DNA of 64,000 bases from Frondihabitans peucedani (lineage in GTDB: Bacteria > Actinomycetota > Actinomycetes > Actinomycetales > Microbacteriaceae), in the NCBI RefSeq assembly GCF_039537585.1, contig NZ_BAABAU010000004.1, positions 310,001 through 374,000 of the forward strand, written 5' to 3'. Below the pieces are notes generated by a model. The model did not search any database, had not been told where the DNA came from, and was given only the letters and a program-made list of their open reading frames with translations. Positions 7,930 through 17,025 of the stretch are shown here, one piece after another; within the stretch, counting starts at the first letter, position 1, and the number at the start of each line of letters is the position of its first letter. A program made the position numbers and the translations under genes.

Positions 7930-10440
7930 TCAGAGGACCGCGTCTTCTTCGTGAGCGGCCGGGAGGCCCACCGCGGCGGCGAACTGATCACGTGCCTTCG
8001 CGTTGTACGCATCGACGTCGAACGCCTGCGGCTGGATCGCGCCTCCGAGGAATTCGCGTAAGCCCCCCGCGAGCCCGGACTCCGATGCCTCCACGACGCG
8101 GATGATGCCGTCTGGCAGGGCGTCCTCGATCGATCCGAACTCGGTCGACACGATCGGCATCCCGAGGACAGCGGCCTCCAGCAACACCATCGGCTGGCCC
8201 TCGTAGTCGCTCGACAGCACGAAGCAGTCCGAGGCGTGGAGGACAGCGAACGGATTCCGGAGGGCACCGGTGATGAACGCGATCCCCGCAAGGCCCAGAC
8301 GGTCGACCTGGGCCCGGAGCTCGTCCTCGAGGGGGCCGTGTCCGACGACGAGGAGCCGTGCCCGCGGTTCGTCCGCGTGCACGTCTCGGAATGCCATGAG
8401 CAGGCGCTCGTGGTTCTTCTCGCGCGTGTAGCGGCCGACGGTCACGAACCAGATCGCGTCGTCGTCGTCACGAAGCGCCGCCGCCCAGGGGGGTTCGGCT
8501 CCGTCGACGGTGGGCCGCTCACCCTCGAAGACCGGAGCGGCAGCCAGCCGCAGGATCTTCTCGGCGTCGACGACGTTGACCGCCGACCCGATCGTCCGGC
8601 CGGAGAGGAGCTCGGCCGACAGCTTCGCCTGATTGATCTCGGCCAGGGAGGGCGACACGGCGACGAGCGCGTCGTACTCGCGGTACAGACCGAAGATCGA
8701 CGGCAGGCTCACCCCGAGGGGGCGGCGTCCTCCGACCTCGCGACCGACCTCGGCGACCATGTCGTTGTGCATCCAGACGGACCGGTGGCCGCCCGGCGAG
8801 TGGAGGAGGAGCGTCGACCAGAAGGGGCTGTAGCCGCTGAAGTCGATGACGACGTCGAAGCGGGACGCCCCGAAACACCTCTGCCATTCGTCGTCCCAGA
8901 GACGGCGCTGCTGAGGGTCCTCGCGGTGCGCCGCTGCGACACCGCGCCGGTAGAGGAGTCGACGGCGCAGGTGCTGGAGTTTGGAGCCGTTCATGCCGCC
9001 GTCGCGAGCGAACTGGCGGACGCTCTCGACGACCGCCGAGGAGTTGTCGACCTGCTGTGACGAGGTGGTCTGGGTGAATGCGATGCTGACGTCATACCGG
9101 TCTGTCGGGAGCGAGGCGAGCAGGTTCAGGGCGGCGGAGGTGATGCCGTTCGAGGAGAGGTTGCCGACGTGGATCAGCACCGACGAGCGCTCGCTCGAGG
9201 AGAGGTCGACGAGCCTCAGACCCGCTGTGCGACCGCGGAAGACAGCGTCGACCACGCGCGCCGCGCTCCCTGCGGGCCCCGGGACGAAGCGCTCCTGCCA
9301 CTCGTCGCGCGTCACCGATCGGAGGGACGCGTGCGCCGGATCCTGCTGCAGTATCGCCTCGGCCACGGCCGACTCGTCGGTGCACACCGGTCCTGGGAGC
9401 TCGTCCGCGTCGAAGTACATGCCCCGGCTCGACCCGTACTCGGCGCCGTCGGGGGCGAAGAAGACGATCCGTCTGCCCGTGGCGAGGAAGTCGAAGAAGA
9501 TCGACGAGTAGTCGGTGACGAGCGTGTCGACGACCCCGAGCAGGGTGTTCGTCGGGATACTCCCCGGGACGAGGACGGCCCCGAGGGCCGGGGAGGAGCC
9601 GACGAACCGCTCGAGGATCTGGTGGGTCTTGAGCAGCACCACGAAGTCGTCGCCGACTCGCGACTGGAGATCGGCCACTCGCGCCAGCAGGAGCGCGACG
9701 TCGTCGGAGGGGGCTCCGAAGGAGGCTCCCCGCCAGGTCGGGGCGTAGAGGACGATCCGTCGCCCACCGATAGGGACTCCCGCCGTGGAGAGGCGGTCGA
9801 GCACGTCCGTGACTGCGTCGGAGTCCAGGCTCTGTCGATCCACGCGGGGGTAGCCCTCCTCGATGACGCGCCCCTGGAAGTGACCGGCCAGCTTGTAGGC
9901 CGACGCGTACATCGTCTCGGTCATGAAGGAGTTCTGCGCGAGCAGGTAGTCGGCGGCGACGAAGTTCCGGAGCGTGTTCGCGGACTCGCGAGCACCGTCC
10001 GGCATGTCGTAGCCCATGGCCTTCAGCGGCGTCCCGTGCCAGGTGTTCAGGTAGATCTGGCCGGGACGCTTCGAGAACCAGACCGGGAACGTCGCGTTGT
10101 TGATCAGGTACCCGCTCGTCGAGACGGCCCGGAAGTACGCCAGCGATCCGCGGAGGACGAACGAGACGCGGGGGTGCCGTCGGAATTCGCTGATCGTCGC
10201 AGGATCGTCCAGATGCGCCCGGTCGAGGACCCAGACGTGCCGGAGGTGCCCGAGATCGGGTGCGCTCAGGATCTCGCGGAAGATCGCCTCGGGGTTGCAG
10301 AGCACTCCCGTGCCGGCGAACGCCTCGTAGAGGACGGTGTCGTCGCGGATCGACTGCTCGCGGAACCGGGCGAGAGCCTCGAAGCGCGCAGCCCTGACGG
10401 ACTTGCGGGCCGATCTGGTCAACACGGTCGTCACGTTCAT
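7930..10440 (-). CDS. bifunctional TagF-like CDP-glycerol glycerophosphotransferase / GT4 glycosyltransferase
   Basis: An 836-aa fusion. Residues about 30-400 are a CDP-glycerol:poly(glycerophosphate) transferase domain with NTWHGTPLKAMG (about 133), the HGTP catalytic His, and LVTDYSSIFFDF (about 310). A linker from about 415 to 560 precedes a GT-B domain (about 650-820) with VGRYTREKNHERLL and EGQPMVLLEAAVLGMP, the donor-binding E-x7-E type motif of GT4. The protein has no membrane segment and likely works at the inner face of the membrane on a teichoic-acid-like polymer, adding both polyol-phosphate and sugar. AGGAG precedes the ATG. It is the first gene of a two-gene unit with the GT-C enzyme. 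A colinear but shorter paralogue lies at 17026-18654. Confidence 0.88.
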   Translation of the reverse strand: MNVTTVLTRSARKSVRAARFEALARFREQSIRDDTVLYEAFAGTGVLCNPEAIFREILSAPDLGHLRHVWVLDRAHLDDPATISEFRRHPRVSFVLRGSLAYFRAVSTSGYLINNATFPVWFSKRPGQIYLNTWHGTPLKAMGYDMPDGARESANTLRNFVAADYLLAQNSFMTETMYASAYKLAGHFQGRVIEEGYPRVDRQSLDSDAVTDVLDRLSTAGVPIGGRRIVLYAPTWRGASFGAPSDDVALLLARVADLQSRVGDDFVVLLKTHQILERFVGSSPALGAVLVPGSIPTNTLLGVVDTLVTDYSSIFFDFLATGRRIVFFAPDGAEYGSSRGMYFDADELPGPVCTDESAVAEAILQQDPAHASLRSVTRDEWQERFVPGPAGSAARVVDAVFRGRTAGLRLVDLSSSERSSVLIHVGNLSSNGITSAALNLLASLPTDRYDVSIAFTQTTSSQQVDNSSAVVESVRQFARDGGMNGSKLQHLRRRLLYRRGVAAAHREDPQQRRLWDDEWQRCFGASRFDVVIDFSGYSPFWSTLLLHSPGGHRSVWMHNDMVAEVGREVGGRRPLGVSLPSIFGLYREYDALVAVSPSLAEINQAKLSAELLSGRTIGSAVNVVDAEKILRLAAAPVFEGERPTVDGAEPPWAAALRDDDDAIWFVTVGRYTREKNHERLLMAFRDVHADEPRARLLVVGHGPLEDELRAQVDRLGLAGIAFITGALRNPFAVLHASDCFVLSSDYEGQPMVLLEAAVLGMPIVSTEFGSIEDALPDGIIRVVEASESGLAGGLREFLGGAIQPQAFDVDAYNAKARDQFAAAVGLPAAHEEDAVL

Positions 10441-10560
10441 GGACTCTCCTCGCGGGGATCAGAGCCCCTCGAGGATGTGACCACGCGTTCTCGCAGAAAC
10501 ATCCAAGAATGACGCCCCCGGCGGCACCGTAGCAGTGTCCTTCTGACCAGAGTCGACCAC

Positions 10561-10579
10561 TAAGGTGAGCCTGCCCTAA
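10561..10579 (+). promoter_or_regulatory. DtxR/IdeR-like operator upstream of ZIP transporter
   Basis: TAAGGTGAGCCTGCCCTAA matches the 19-bp DtxR/IdeR consensus (TTAGGTTAGSCTAACCTAA) at 15 positions and ends 24 bases before the ATG of the ZIP gene. This suggests iron-dependent (or Mn-dependent) repression of the transporter. The match was made by eye; a genome-wide matrix score has not been computed. Confidence 0.6.
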
Positions 10580-10603
10580 CGTTCACCTCGAATTCGGACT
10601 CTC

Positions 10604-11431
10604 ATGACACCTGGCGCCATCGCTGCCCTCGGAGCCCTGGCCGGCCTGACGATCTTCCTCGGTCTGCCCATCGGCCGTATCAGACGCCGCTCCCTCGGGC
10701 TGAGCGCTTTGTTGAACGCGGTCACCATCGGCGTGCTCCTGTTCCTGCTGTGGGACGTGATCACGCACGCGATAGAACCCATCGACGCTGCGGTGGCCTC
10801 ATCGACACACGACGCGGTGTCGCTCTGGAAGGCCGTAGGCTTCACGGCGGTGTTCTTCGTCGCCATCGCGATCGGCCTCCTGTCGCTGGTGGCCTACGAC
10901 CGTTCCATGAAGAAACGGGCCGCGCTGGAACCTCACGCCTCCGGAACGCCCCGGAGCCCTCTTCGACTCCACGAACAGGCCTCGAGGACGGCGTTCCTCA
11001 TCGCGGTCGGGATCGGCCTCCACAACTTCTCCGAGGGACTCGCCATCGGTCAATCGGCGGTCTCGGGACAGATCAGCCTCGCCGTCGTCCTCGTCGTGGG
11101 TTTCGGACTCCACAACGCGACGGAGGGTTTCGGCATCACCGCCCCTCTTGCTGGCGACCAGGTCCGTCCCAGCTGGACGCAACTGGCCATCCTCGGCGTC
11201 ATCGGAGGCGGGCCGACGGTGGTGGGCACCCTGTTGGGGTCCGTCTTCGTCAGCGACATCGTGTCCCTGGCGTTCCTCGCGTTGGCGGCCGGGTCGATCA
11301 TCTACGTGATCATCCAGTTGATCGGGGTCGCGATGAAGCTGGCCCGAGGAACGGCCTTGCACGTCGGACTCCTGGCCGGGCTCTTCGCCGGCTTCGTCAC
11401 CGACTTCATCGTCACCGCGGCGGGCGTCTGA
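10604..11431 (+). CDS. ZIP family divalent metal transporter
   Basis: A 275-aa protein with about eight membrane segments and the two ZIP metal-binding helices: GLHNFSEG (TM4) and GLHNATEG (TM5), each with His and Glu for metal coordination in the transport path. ZIP proteins import Zn2+, Fe2+, Mn2+ or similar ions. Between TM3 and TM4 lies a charged loop of about 35 residues. A DtxR/IdeR-like box just upstream favours iron or manganese as substrate. It is divergent from the wall-polymer genes and followed by two small membrane-protein genes on the same strand. Confidence 0.88.
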   Translation: MTPGAIAALGALAGLTIFLGLPIGRIRRRSLGLSALLNAVTIGVLLFLLWDVITHAIEPIDAAVASSTHDAVSLWKAVGFTAVFFVAIAIGLLSLVAYDRSMKKRAALEPHASGTPRSPLRLHEQASRTAFLIAVGIGLHNFSEGLAIGQSAVSGQISLAVVLVVGFGLHNATEGFGITAPLAGDQVRPSWTQLAILGVIGGGPTVVGTLLGSVFVSDIVSLAFLALAAGSIIYVIIQLIGVAMKLARGTALHVGLLAGLFAGFVTDFIVTAAGV

Positions 11432-11495
11432 GGCTGTAGCCGGGGACATCCTCGAGGTGGGTCCTTTCTGAGTCGCCACCTCCGATCATGTCCGC

Positions 11496-11942
11496 ATGGA
11501 CTCCGGAGACCCGTCGCGTCTGCGAGGCATCGCCGAGCGGCTCGCTGAGAAAGTGACGCCCGCGCGCGAAGCGCGCCAGGTACGGCTGCTCGTGACCTCG
11601 TTCGGCGTGTGGACGACGGCGAAGAACGCGCTCGTCGTCGGCATCATCATCGGAGTCCTGATGATCACGGCCGTCTTCATCGCGTGGACATCGTTCCAGA
11701 GTGCGGGTGGCCTGAACGCCGCGGCCGCGGCTCTCGTCGGGACCTCGTCTCCGACGCTGTCGTCGTCCCTGACCGCGTTTTTGACCACGAAGACGGTGAT
11801 GGCGGCTGCGATCCTCCTCGCCGTCCTTCAGGTCGTCGCCACCACGGTGACAGCTGTCGTCGGTGCTCTCGCCTACAACGCGTCGGTACGGTTGACCGGT
11901 GGGATCCTGCTCGGATTCGAGGGCCATGCCGGCCGACCGTGA
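11496..11942 (+). CDS. DUF3566-like small membrane protein
   Basis: A 148-aa protein with two long hydrophobic segments (about 42-66 and 98-126) and a short basic N-terminus. The layout and the segments VTSFGVWTTAKNALVVG and ALAYNASVRLTGGILLGFEG resemble DUF3566 proteins of actinobacteria (a V-D-x-W-S-x-x-K-type start before TM1 and a G-G-hydrophobic end). That family has no settled biochemical role. The next gene starts inside its last 17 bases, so the two are coupled. Family assignment is by pattern only. Confidence 0.6.
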   Translation: MDSGDPSRLRGIAERLAEKVTPAREARQVRLLVTSFGVWTTAKNALVVGIIIGVLMITAVFIAWTSFQSAGGLNAAAAALVGTSSPTLSSSLTAFLTTKTVMAAAILLAVLQVVATTVTAVVGALAYNASVRLTGGILLGFEGHAGRP

Positions 11943-12498
11943 GACAGGCCGCCAGGGGGAGAGGACGACGACGAGGACGGCCGCCGATCGGCTCTTCCGC
12001 TGGGGCGTGGTCGGGAAGGGCGTCTACGGCGGTGCCGAACTCGTGCTCGGGATCCTGCTGACGCTGGTCAGTACGTCCACACTCCAATCCTGGGCGGCCG
12101 CGCTCACTCAGCGGGAGCTCACGCGCGACCCCGACGACGCGCTCGCGCGACTGCTCGTGTCCAGGATCGACAGTCTCACCACCTTCGCCGTCGTCTTCGT
12201 GGCCGTCTACCTCATCGCGCACGGGGTCGTGAAGCTCGGGCTGCTGGCGGCAGTGCTCTCCGGCGCGTATCGGACCTACCCCTGGGCGATCGCCGTCCTC
12301 GTGGCGTTCATCGGCTACCAGATCTTCGACCTGTTCGTCGGATTCACCGTGGGGCTCCTGCTTCTGACGGTCTTCGACGCGGTGATCGTCGTGCTGACCT
12401 GGCGGGACTACCGATCGCACAGCCGTCCGGTTGCGGCTGCCGCCGGCGCCGCCGCTCATGAAGCCGACGATCTCTCGGGCGCGGACCGGACGCATTAG
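11926..12498 (+). CDS. DUF2127 family membrane protein
   Basis: A 190-aa protein with four membrane segments. DUF2127 marks are the opening WGVVGKGVYGGAELVLG, DPDDALARLL after TM1, the YLIAHGVVKLGLL helix and the closing LLLLTVFDAVIVVLTWRDY. The function is unknown. A start at ATG 11926 (MPADRE) is chosen; it overlaps the upstream gene's end by 17 bases. The longer frame from 11899 would overlap more and lacks a site. The C-terminal tail is Ala-rich and polar. Confidence 0.8.
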   Translation: MPADRETGRQGERTTTRTAADRLFRWGVVGKGVYGGAELVLGILLTLVSTSTLQSWAAALTQRELTRDPDDALARLLVSRIDSLTTFAVVFVAVYLIAHGVVKLGLLAAVLSGAYRTYPWAIAVLVAFIGYQIFDLFVGFTVGLLLLTVFDAVIVVLTWRDYRSHSRPVAAAAGAAAHEADDLSGADRTH

Positions 12499-12561
12499 AG
12501 GCATCTGGGAGCACGGCTGGTGCAGTGCACCATCCTGTCCCCGACCCTGGAGATGACCATC

Positions 12562-13383
12562 ATGGCCACCACCGACTCCACCCGCACAGACGCCCGATCC
12601 GTGATGCTGAACAAGGTGCCCGAGGTCACCGCGATCTTCTGGATCATCAAGGTCCTCGCCACGACCGTCGGTGAGACCTTCGCCGACTACCTGAACGACA
12701 CCCTCGGCTTCGGGCTGACGTTGACGTCGCTCTTCATGGGCGCCCTCTTGGTCGTCGCGCTCGTCGTCCAGTTCCGGGTCCGCCGCTACATCCCCGCCGT
12801 CTACTGGCTCGCGGTGGTGCTCATCAGCGTCGTCGGCACCCTCATCACCGACAACCTGACCGACAATCTCGGTGTGCCGCTGTGGATCACGGCGACGGTC
12901 TTCGCTGTCCTGCTCGCCGCGACGTTCGCAGCCTGGTTCGCCTCCGAGAAGACCCTGTCGATCCACTCCATCCGCACGAGCCGCCGCGAGGGCTTCTACT
13001 GGCTGACCGTCCTGTTCACGTTCGCCCTGGGCACCGCCGCAGGCGACCTCCTCGCCGAACGACTGAACCTCGGCTACGTCCTCTCGCTCGTCGTCTTCGC
13101 CGCCGCGATCGCCGTCGTCGCATTCCTGTACGTCGTCGTGAAGATCAATCCGATCGCCGCCTTCTGGATCGCCTACATCCTCACCCGGCCCCTCGGCGCC
13201 TCCACTGGCGACCTCCTCTCGCAGGCCACGAAGGACGGCGGCCTGGGCCTCGGCACGACCGGCACGAGCGTGCTGTTCCTGGCCGTGATCCTGGTGCTGG
13301 TCGTCGTCCTGTCCCTTCGCGAGGCGTCTCAGAAGCGCGCTGTGCGCGGGGGTGTGGCGACCGGGCGGATCAGTCTCGACTGA
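12562..13383 (+). CDS. DUF347/COG4705 polytopic membrane protein (copy 2)
   Basis: A 273-aa paralogue of the protein at 3419-4207, with the same KVPEVTAIFWIIKVLATTVGE opening pattern, SIHSIRTSRREGFYW in the middle and an FALGTAAGDL repeat, about eight membrane segments in all. Conserved acidic/Trp/Lys positions recur in each repeat. Function not established. Start: the frame can open at GTG 12520, but ATG 12562 has GGAG 9 bases upstream. It follows DUF2127 on the same strand by about 60 bases. Confidence 0.78.
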   Translation: MATTDSTRTDARSVMLNKVPEVTAIFWIIKVLATTVGETFADYLNDTLGFGLTLTSLFMGALLVVALVVQFRVRRYIPAVYWLAVVLISVVGTLITDNLTDNLGVPLWITATVFAVLLAATFAAWFASEKTLSIHSIRTSRREGFYWLTVLFTFALGTAAGDLLAERLNLGYVLSLVVFAAAIAVVAFLYVVVKINPIAAFWIAYILTRPLGASTGDLLSQATKDGGLGLGTTGTSVLFLAVILVLVVVLSLREASQKRAVRGGVATGRISLD

Positions 13384-13575
13384 CAGCGAGGTCGTCGCGG
13401 CCGCGAAGACCTCTCCGGCCGCGGCGATCGCCGACCTGCACGGTCACGCCGAGGGGGACCGCGCGGTCCTGGGCCCTCGACCCGCCGTGTTCGGTTATCT
13501 TCTTCGGGTCTTCGACGTTCTGGGCCGTTTCTGTGCCGGTGGCGGTTGTACTCGGGGAATGGACGAGGGATCGGC

Positions 13576-15057
13576 GTGCGGGTGGTCGGTGGACTCGTGC
13601 CGACGCTGAGGGCGCAGCTGCCTCAGGACCGCCGGCAGGCCGCGGGAGCGAGAACGCTCCCCGCCGCACGGGCAGACATTCAGTTCGTGGTAGTTCCCCT
13701 CATCGTCGTGATCGGCGCGTTCGTGTCCTGGCTGCGTCTCCCGGCGACGACGAGTGCGACTCTCTGGGCCGAGGACAGTCGGAACTTCCTCGGCGACGTC
13801 GTCCGGCACGGGCCATTCGCTCCCGCCTGGCAGATCTATGCGGGATACCTGCACACGGTTCCTCGGATCCTCGCGGCGCTCACAGTGACGTTCGTTCCCA
13901 TCCCGCAGTGGGCGCACGCCATCTCGGCCGCCTCCTGCGTCGTCGTGGGGATCGTGGCCGCGGCGGTCTTCGTCTGCTCTCGGGTCGTGACGGAGTCGTG
14001 GCTCGTCCGAGCGGGCCTCGCAGCGGTCACCGTCCTCGCCCCGCTGGCGCCTCGTGAGGTCCTCGGCAATGCCGCGAACCTGCACTGGTACTTCCTCTGG
14101 CTCGCCCCCTGGCTGATCCTCTACCGCTCGCGGTCGGGACGCGGCACGGCTCTGCTGACGATCATCGCGTTCCTCGGGGCGCTGACGGAGGTGCAGATGC
14201 TCGCATTCGTTCCGCTGATGGTGCTCCGCTGGCGGACCGGAGCCCGTCTCCCTGTCCGTGTCGCAATTCTCGTGGGCGGCGTCTTTCAGATTGCTGCGTC
14301 TCTCACTGCTCCCCGCGGTCATAGCGGCGCCGTCGCGAACAGGCCAGCCTCGACCGTGTACGGCTACGCCATCAACAGTGCCATGACGATCTGGAGCGGC
14401 AACAGCCATGTCATCGGCTGGGCGCTCGTCCGATTCGGCCCTGCTGCGCCGGTCGCTGCGCTCCTCCCCGTCGTACTTGCCGCGGTCTGGGTCTTTCGAT
14501 TCGGGACGCGCGATCAGCGCTGGATGGTGACGACGCTCCTGGTTTCCTCTCTGGTCTTGTGGGTCGTGGCCGTGAAGACCAACCCGGGACCGTACTACGA
14601 GTACGCGTCGATGACGAGGGCGCGGCTGGCGACTCCCTGGCTGAGCAGATACGGCGTCGTACCGTCGATGGAGCTGCTCGCGATCCTGGTGATCGCCCTC
14701 GGGGTCCACCGGAGGTCGCCGGGCCCTGCCCGCTCCGACGATGCGCGAGTACGGCGCACGTTGGCGCCCCGCGCCGTCGTCGGACTCGTCCTTCTCGTGT
14801 GTGCGCTCGTGTCCTTCGTCCCCTCTGCCACCAGGCGCTCGAGCGGGCCGGAGTTCGCGCCGCAGGTCATGGCCGCCGAGAGGTCCTGCAGCGGGCGGGC
14901 TGTGACGACTCCGGTGGTCCTGCTGTCGCCGCCGCACCCGAATTGGAAGATCACGATCGACTGCGGGCGGCTGACTTCCCGCTTGGCTCCGGGGCCCGTC
15001 CGGAAAGCCGACCCGAGTACTCGTGCGTCGATGCCGGTACCTGTAGCGCCTCGATGA
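13576..15057 (+). CDS. polytopic membrane protein, probable GT-C-type glycosyltransferase
   Basis: A 493-aa protein with about ten hydrophobic segments. After TM1 the loop reads TLWAEDSRNFLGDV, an acidic pair in the position where GT-C enzymes hold their catalytic acid, then HTVPRILAAL and NAANLHWYFLWLAPW. I do not recognise a named family. The GTG at 13576 has GAGGGA upstream and is preferred over a TTG ten codons earlier. The C-terminal 60 residues are soluble and Ser/Pro-rich with two Cys. The gene is convergent with the phospholipase C gene, 15 bases apart. A sugar transfer role in the envelope is inference. Confidence 0.55.
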   Translation: MRVVGGLVPTLRAQLPQDRRQAAGARTLPAARADIQFVVVPLIVVIGAFVSWLRLPATTSATLWAEDSRNFLGDVVRHGPFAPAWQIYAGYLHTVPRILAALTVTFVPIPQWAHAISAASCVVVGIVAAAVFVCSRVVTESWLVRAGLAAVTVLAPLAPREVLGNAANLHWYFLWLAPWLILYRSRSGRGTALLTIIAFLGALTEVQMLAFVPLMVLRWRTGARLPVRVAILVGGVFQIAASLTAPRGHSGAVANRPASTVYGYAINSAMTIWSGNSHVIGWALVRFGPAAPVAALLPVVLAAVWVFRFGTRDQRWMVTTLLVSSLVLWVVAVKTNPGPYYEYASMTRARLATPWLSRYGVVPSMELLAILVIALGVHRRSPGPARSDDARVRRTLAPRAVVGLVLLVCALVSFVPSATRRSSGPEFAPQVMAAERSCSGRAVTTPVVLLSPPHPNWKITIDCGRLTSRLAPGPVRKADPSTRASMPVPVAPR

Positions 15058-15072
15058 CGGTGGAGGGCTGCC

Positions 15073-16728
15073 TCAGAGCCGCTCGAGGTCTCGGGTCCCG
15101 AAGAGCCCCGTTCCGCGATCGATCAACGTGTCGAACGCCGCCGACGTGGACGTCGGAAGCGGCTCGCCCGGCTCGAACCGGGCGAGCACGAGGCCGAGGA
15201 TCCCGAGGCTGGTCGCCGTCTGCGGATGCCTGGCCGGTGCCCGGGACGGAACAGGCGCGCGAGGCACCCGCGGTACAGGCAGCACCGGCCAGTCAGAAGC
15301 AGGCCGCGGAGAGCTCAGGGTGATCGCCGTGGCGAGGGTCGAGGCCGCGGCGTCACGATCAGTCAACGGGGCGAGCCCATGCCTCGCTGACACGGTCGCG
15401 ATGATCGCCGTGTGATCGAGCGTCTCGTTCATGACCGACCCGGCGTCAGTCCAGGCAGAGACGATGATCGCCGGCACTCTGGCGCCGAGGCGGTCGAAGA
15501 GGAATCCCCACTCGCCCGGTTCCGACCCATCGCCGGGGGGTGGGGCTGCAGGAGGAGGAACGTGATCGAACAGTCCGCCGCTCTCGTCGAACGTGATGAT
15601 GAGGGCCGTGTTGCCGGCATTGGAACCGTTCGGAGAAGCGCTCGTCCGGATCGCCTCATACACCTCGGCGACGAGGGCCTCGCCCGCGAGCATGTCGGTG
15701 ACGGCCCTGCCGGACGGGTCCGGAATGCCGCTTCTCGTCGGCGACGAGGCCCTGGCAGGATGCATGCTGTTGCGGTTGAAGATCATCCTGGGCTCAATGA
15801 ACGAGTAAGACGGCAGACAGCCGGCCTCCGCGTCTGCGGAGAACTGGGCCATGTTCCGGAAATTGCTCTGCCAGTAGGCCTCCAGCGACGGAGCGGTGAG
15901 GATGCCCGTCAAAGACACCGCCTGCGTCTCGTCGTAATACACCCGCCACGGGAGCCCCCGATCCTCGAGGCGGTTGAAAAGGGTCGGGACGGCCGGAGCG
16001 TCCAGCCACTTTCGGTATCCGCCGTGCCCGGCGTTCGTGACGTAACCATGCGACGTGGCGGCGTGGACGAATGATCGGTTGCAGAACGTATCGGAAGGCA
16101 CGGACCCGAACCAGTGATCGAACACCCCGAAGGACCGCGCAAGCGTCGACAACACCGGGAGCGTGTCGGAAGGAAAGCCGCCCATGACCTGCCGGTACGC
16201 CTCAGGGGAAGGATCCCGCCCGTGAATGCTGCGGTAGTTGTCGATGTAGTCGGCGACGAAGCCGCTCATCGGGGGGAGCCCCCGCGCAGGACCGCTGCCG
16301 AACAGTTGACGATCGGCGTGACGCAGGTCCTCGCCGGCATTCGTGGTGGGCCGGACCAGTCTCTCGCTGCGTGTCCCCCCGTAACGGTAGGCCTCGACCA
16401 CGGTTCCATCGGGCGCGGTGTTGGACGAAGGACTCTGGAACAGACCGGCCACGTGTTGTCCTGGCCGGAGATCTTCGTCGCGATAGAGCCAGCCGAGCAG
16501 ATGGTCATACGACCTGTTCTCAAGCATCAGGACGACCACGTGGTCGAAAGCCGTGGTCGCACCGGGACGATGGTCGTCACGTCGTCCAGCGCCTTCTGCC
16601 ATGTCGTGGGCGGCCGCTGACGGGCCCCCGGGAGATGCGGCAAGGGCGAGCAGGGCGGCCGATCCGACCGCGGTGCCCGCCAGGAATGCTCGTCGGCTGA
16701 GCCTCGACGGTGAGCGCCGCGAACTCAC
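15073..16728 (-). CDS. Tat-exported phospholipase C / acid phosphatase family phosphoesterase
   Basis: A 551-aa protein. The N-terminus has a twin-arginine signal (SRRAFLAG, then a hydrophobic stretch and A-x-A sites), so it is exported folded. The catalytic domain opens with FDHVVVLMLENRSYDHLLG, the ENRS(F/Y)D metal/nucleophile motif of the bacterial phospholipase C/AcpA phosphoesterase family, and continues with SDTFCNRSF, FSFIEPRM-type and ITFDESGGLFDHVPPP segments that carry metal ligands. It probably hydrolyses phospholipids or phosphate esters outside the cell. Start is GTG. A 42-aa membrane protein gene ends 13 bases upstream on the same strand. Confidence 0.87.
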   Translation of the reverse strand: MSSRRSPSRLSRRAFLAGTAVGSAALLALAASPGGPSAAAHDMAEGAGRRDDHRPGATTAFDHVVVLMLENRSYDHLLGWLYRDEDLRPGQHVAGLFQSPSSNTAPDGTVVEAYRYGGTRSERLVRPTTNAGEDLRHADRQLFGSGPARGLPPMSGFVADYIDNYRSIHGRDPSPEAYRQVMGGFPSDTLPVLSTLARSFGVFDHWFGSVPSDTFCNRSFVHAATSHGYVTNAGHGGYRKWLDAPAVPTLFNRLEDRGLPWRVYYDETQAVSLTGILTAPSLEAYWQSNFRNMAQFSADAEAGCLPSYSFIEPRMIFNRNSMHPARASSPTRSGIPDPSGRAVTDMLAGEALVAEVYEAIRTSASPNGSNAGNTALIITFDESGGLFDHVPPPAAPPPGDGSEPGEWGFLFDRLGARVPAIIVSAWTDAGSVMNETLDHTAIIATVSARHGLAPLTDRDAAASTLATAITLSSPRPASDWPVLPVPRVPRAPVPSRAPARHPQTATSLGILGLVLARFEPGEPLPTSTSAAFDTLIDRGTGLFGTRDLERL

Positions 16729-16741
16729 GTCATCCGCATTT

Positions 16742-16870
16742 CTAAAAGCCGTCGGATTCGTCGAGAGACTCCAGAGACTCTCGCTGCGTCTCGGCGAGGA
16801 CCAGCAGGGTCCCGGACGCAGTCAAGGAACAGAGCACCAGGGCTGCGGCGCCGATCACGATCCAGGACAT
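16742..16870 (-). CDS. 42-aa single-pass membrane protein
   Basis: MSWIVIGAAALVLCSLTASG begins a predicted single membrane segment (residues about 3-27) followed by an acidic, Ser/Glu-rich tail ending in DESDGF. A strong GGAGG lies 7 bases before the ATG, better than that of most genes here. It precedes the Tat phospholipase C gene by 13 bases and is likely the first gene of a two-gene unit. No family recognised. It could help export or anchor the enzyme, or be a small regulator; that is a guess. Confidence 0.6.
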   Translation of the reverse strand: MSWIVIGAAALVLCSLTASGTLLVLAETQRESLESLDESDGF

Positions 16871-17025
16871 CTGCGTGCCTCCTTCGCGGTCTTCGCCGCC
16901 GAGACAGAGTCTCGGAGCCGAAGACACAGACGCCGCTAAGAAATCGGAGGATCTGCCGAGCGGTGCCCATCCTGCTCGGTGCGGGAGCGGACGATCCTGC
17001 GGCGACAGCCGGGTAGGGTCGGGGT

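Noticed and set aside
11677-12966. 429-aa minus frame opposite DUF2127 and COG4705 genes
   Set aside because: Opposes well-supported membrane-protein genes and has Arg/Glu/Asp/Gly/His-rich shadow composition.
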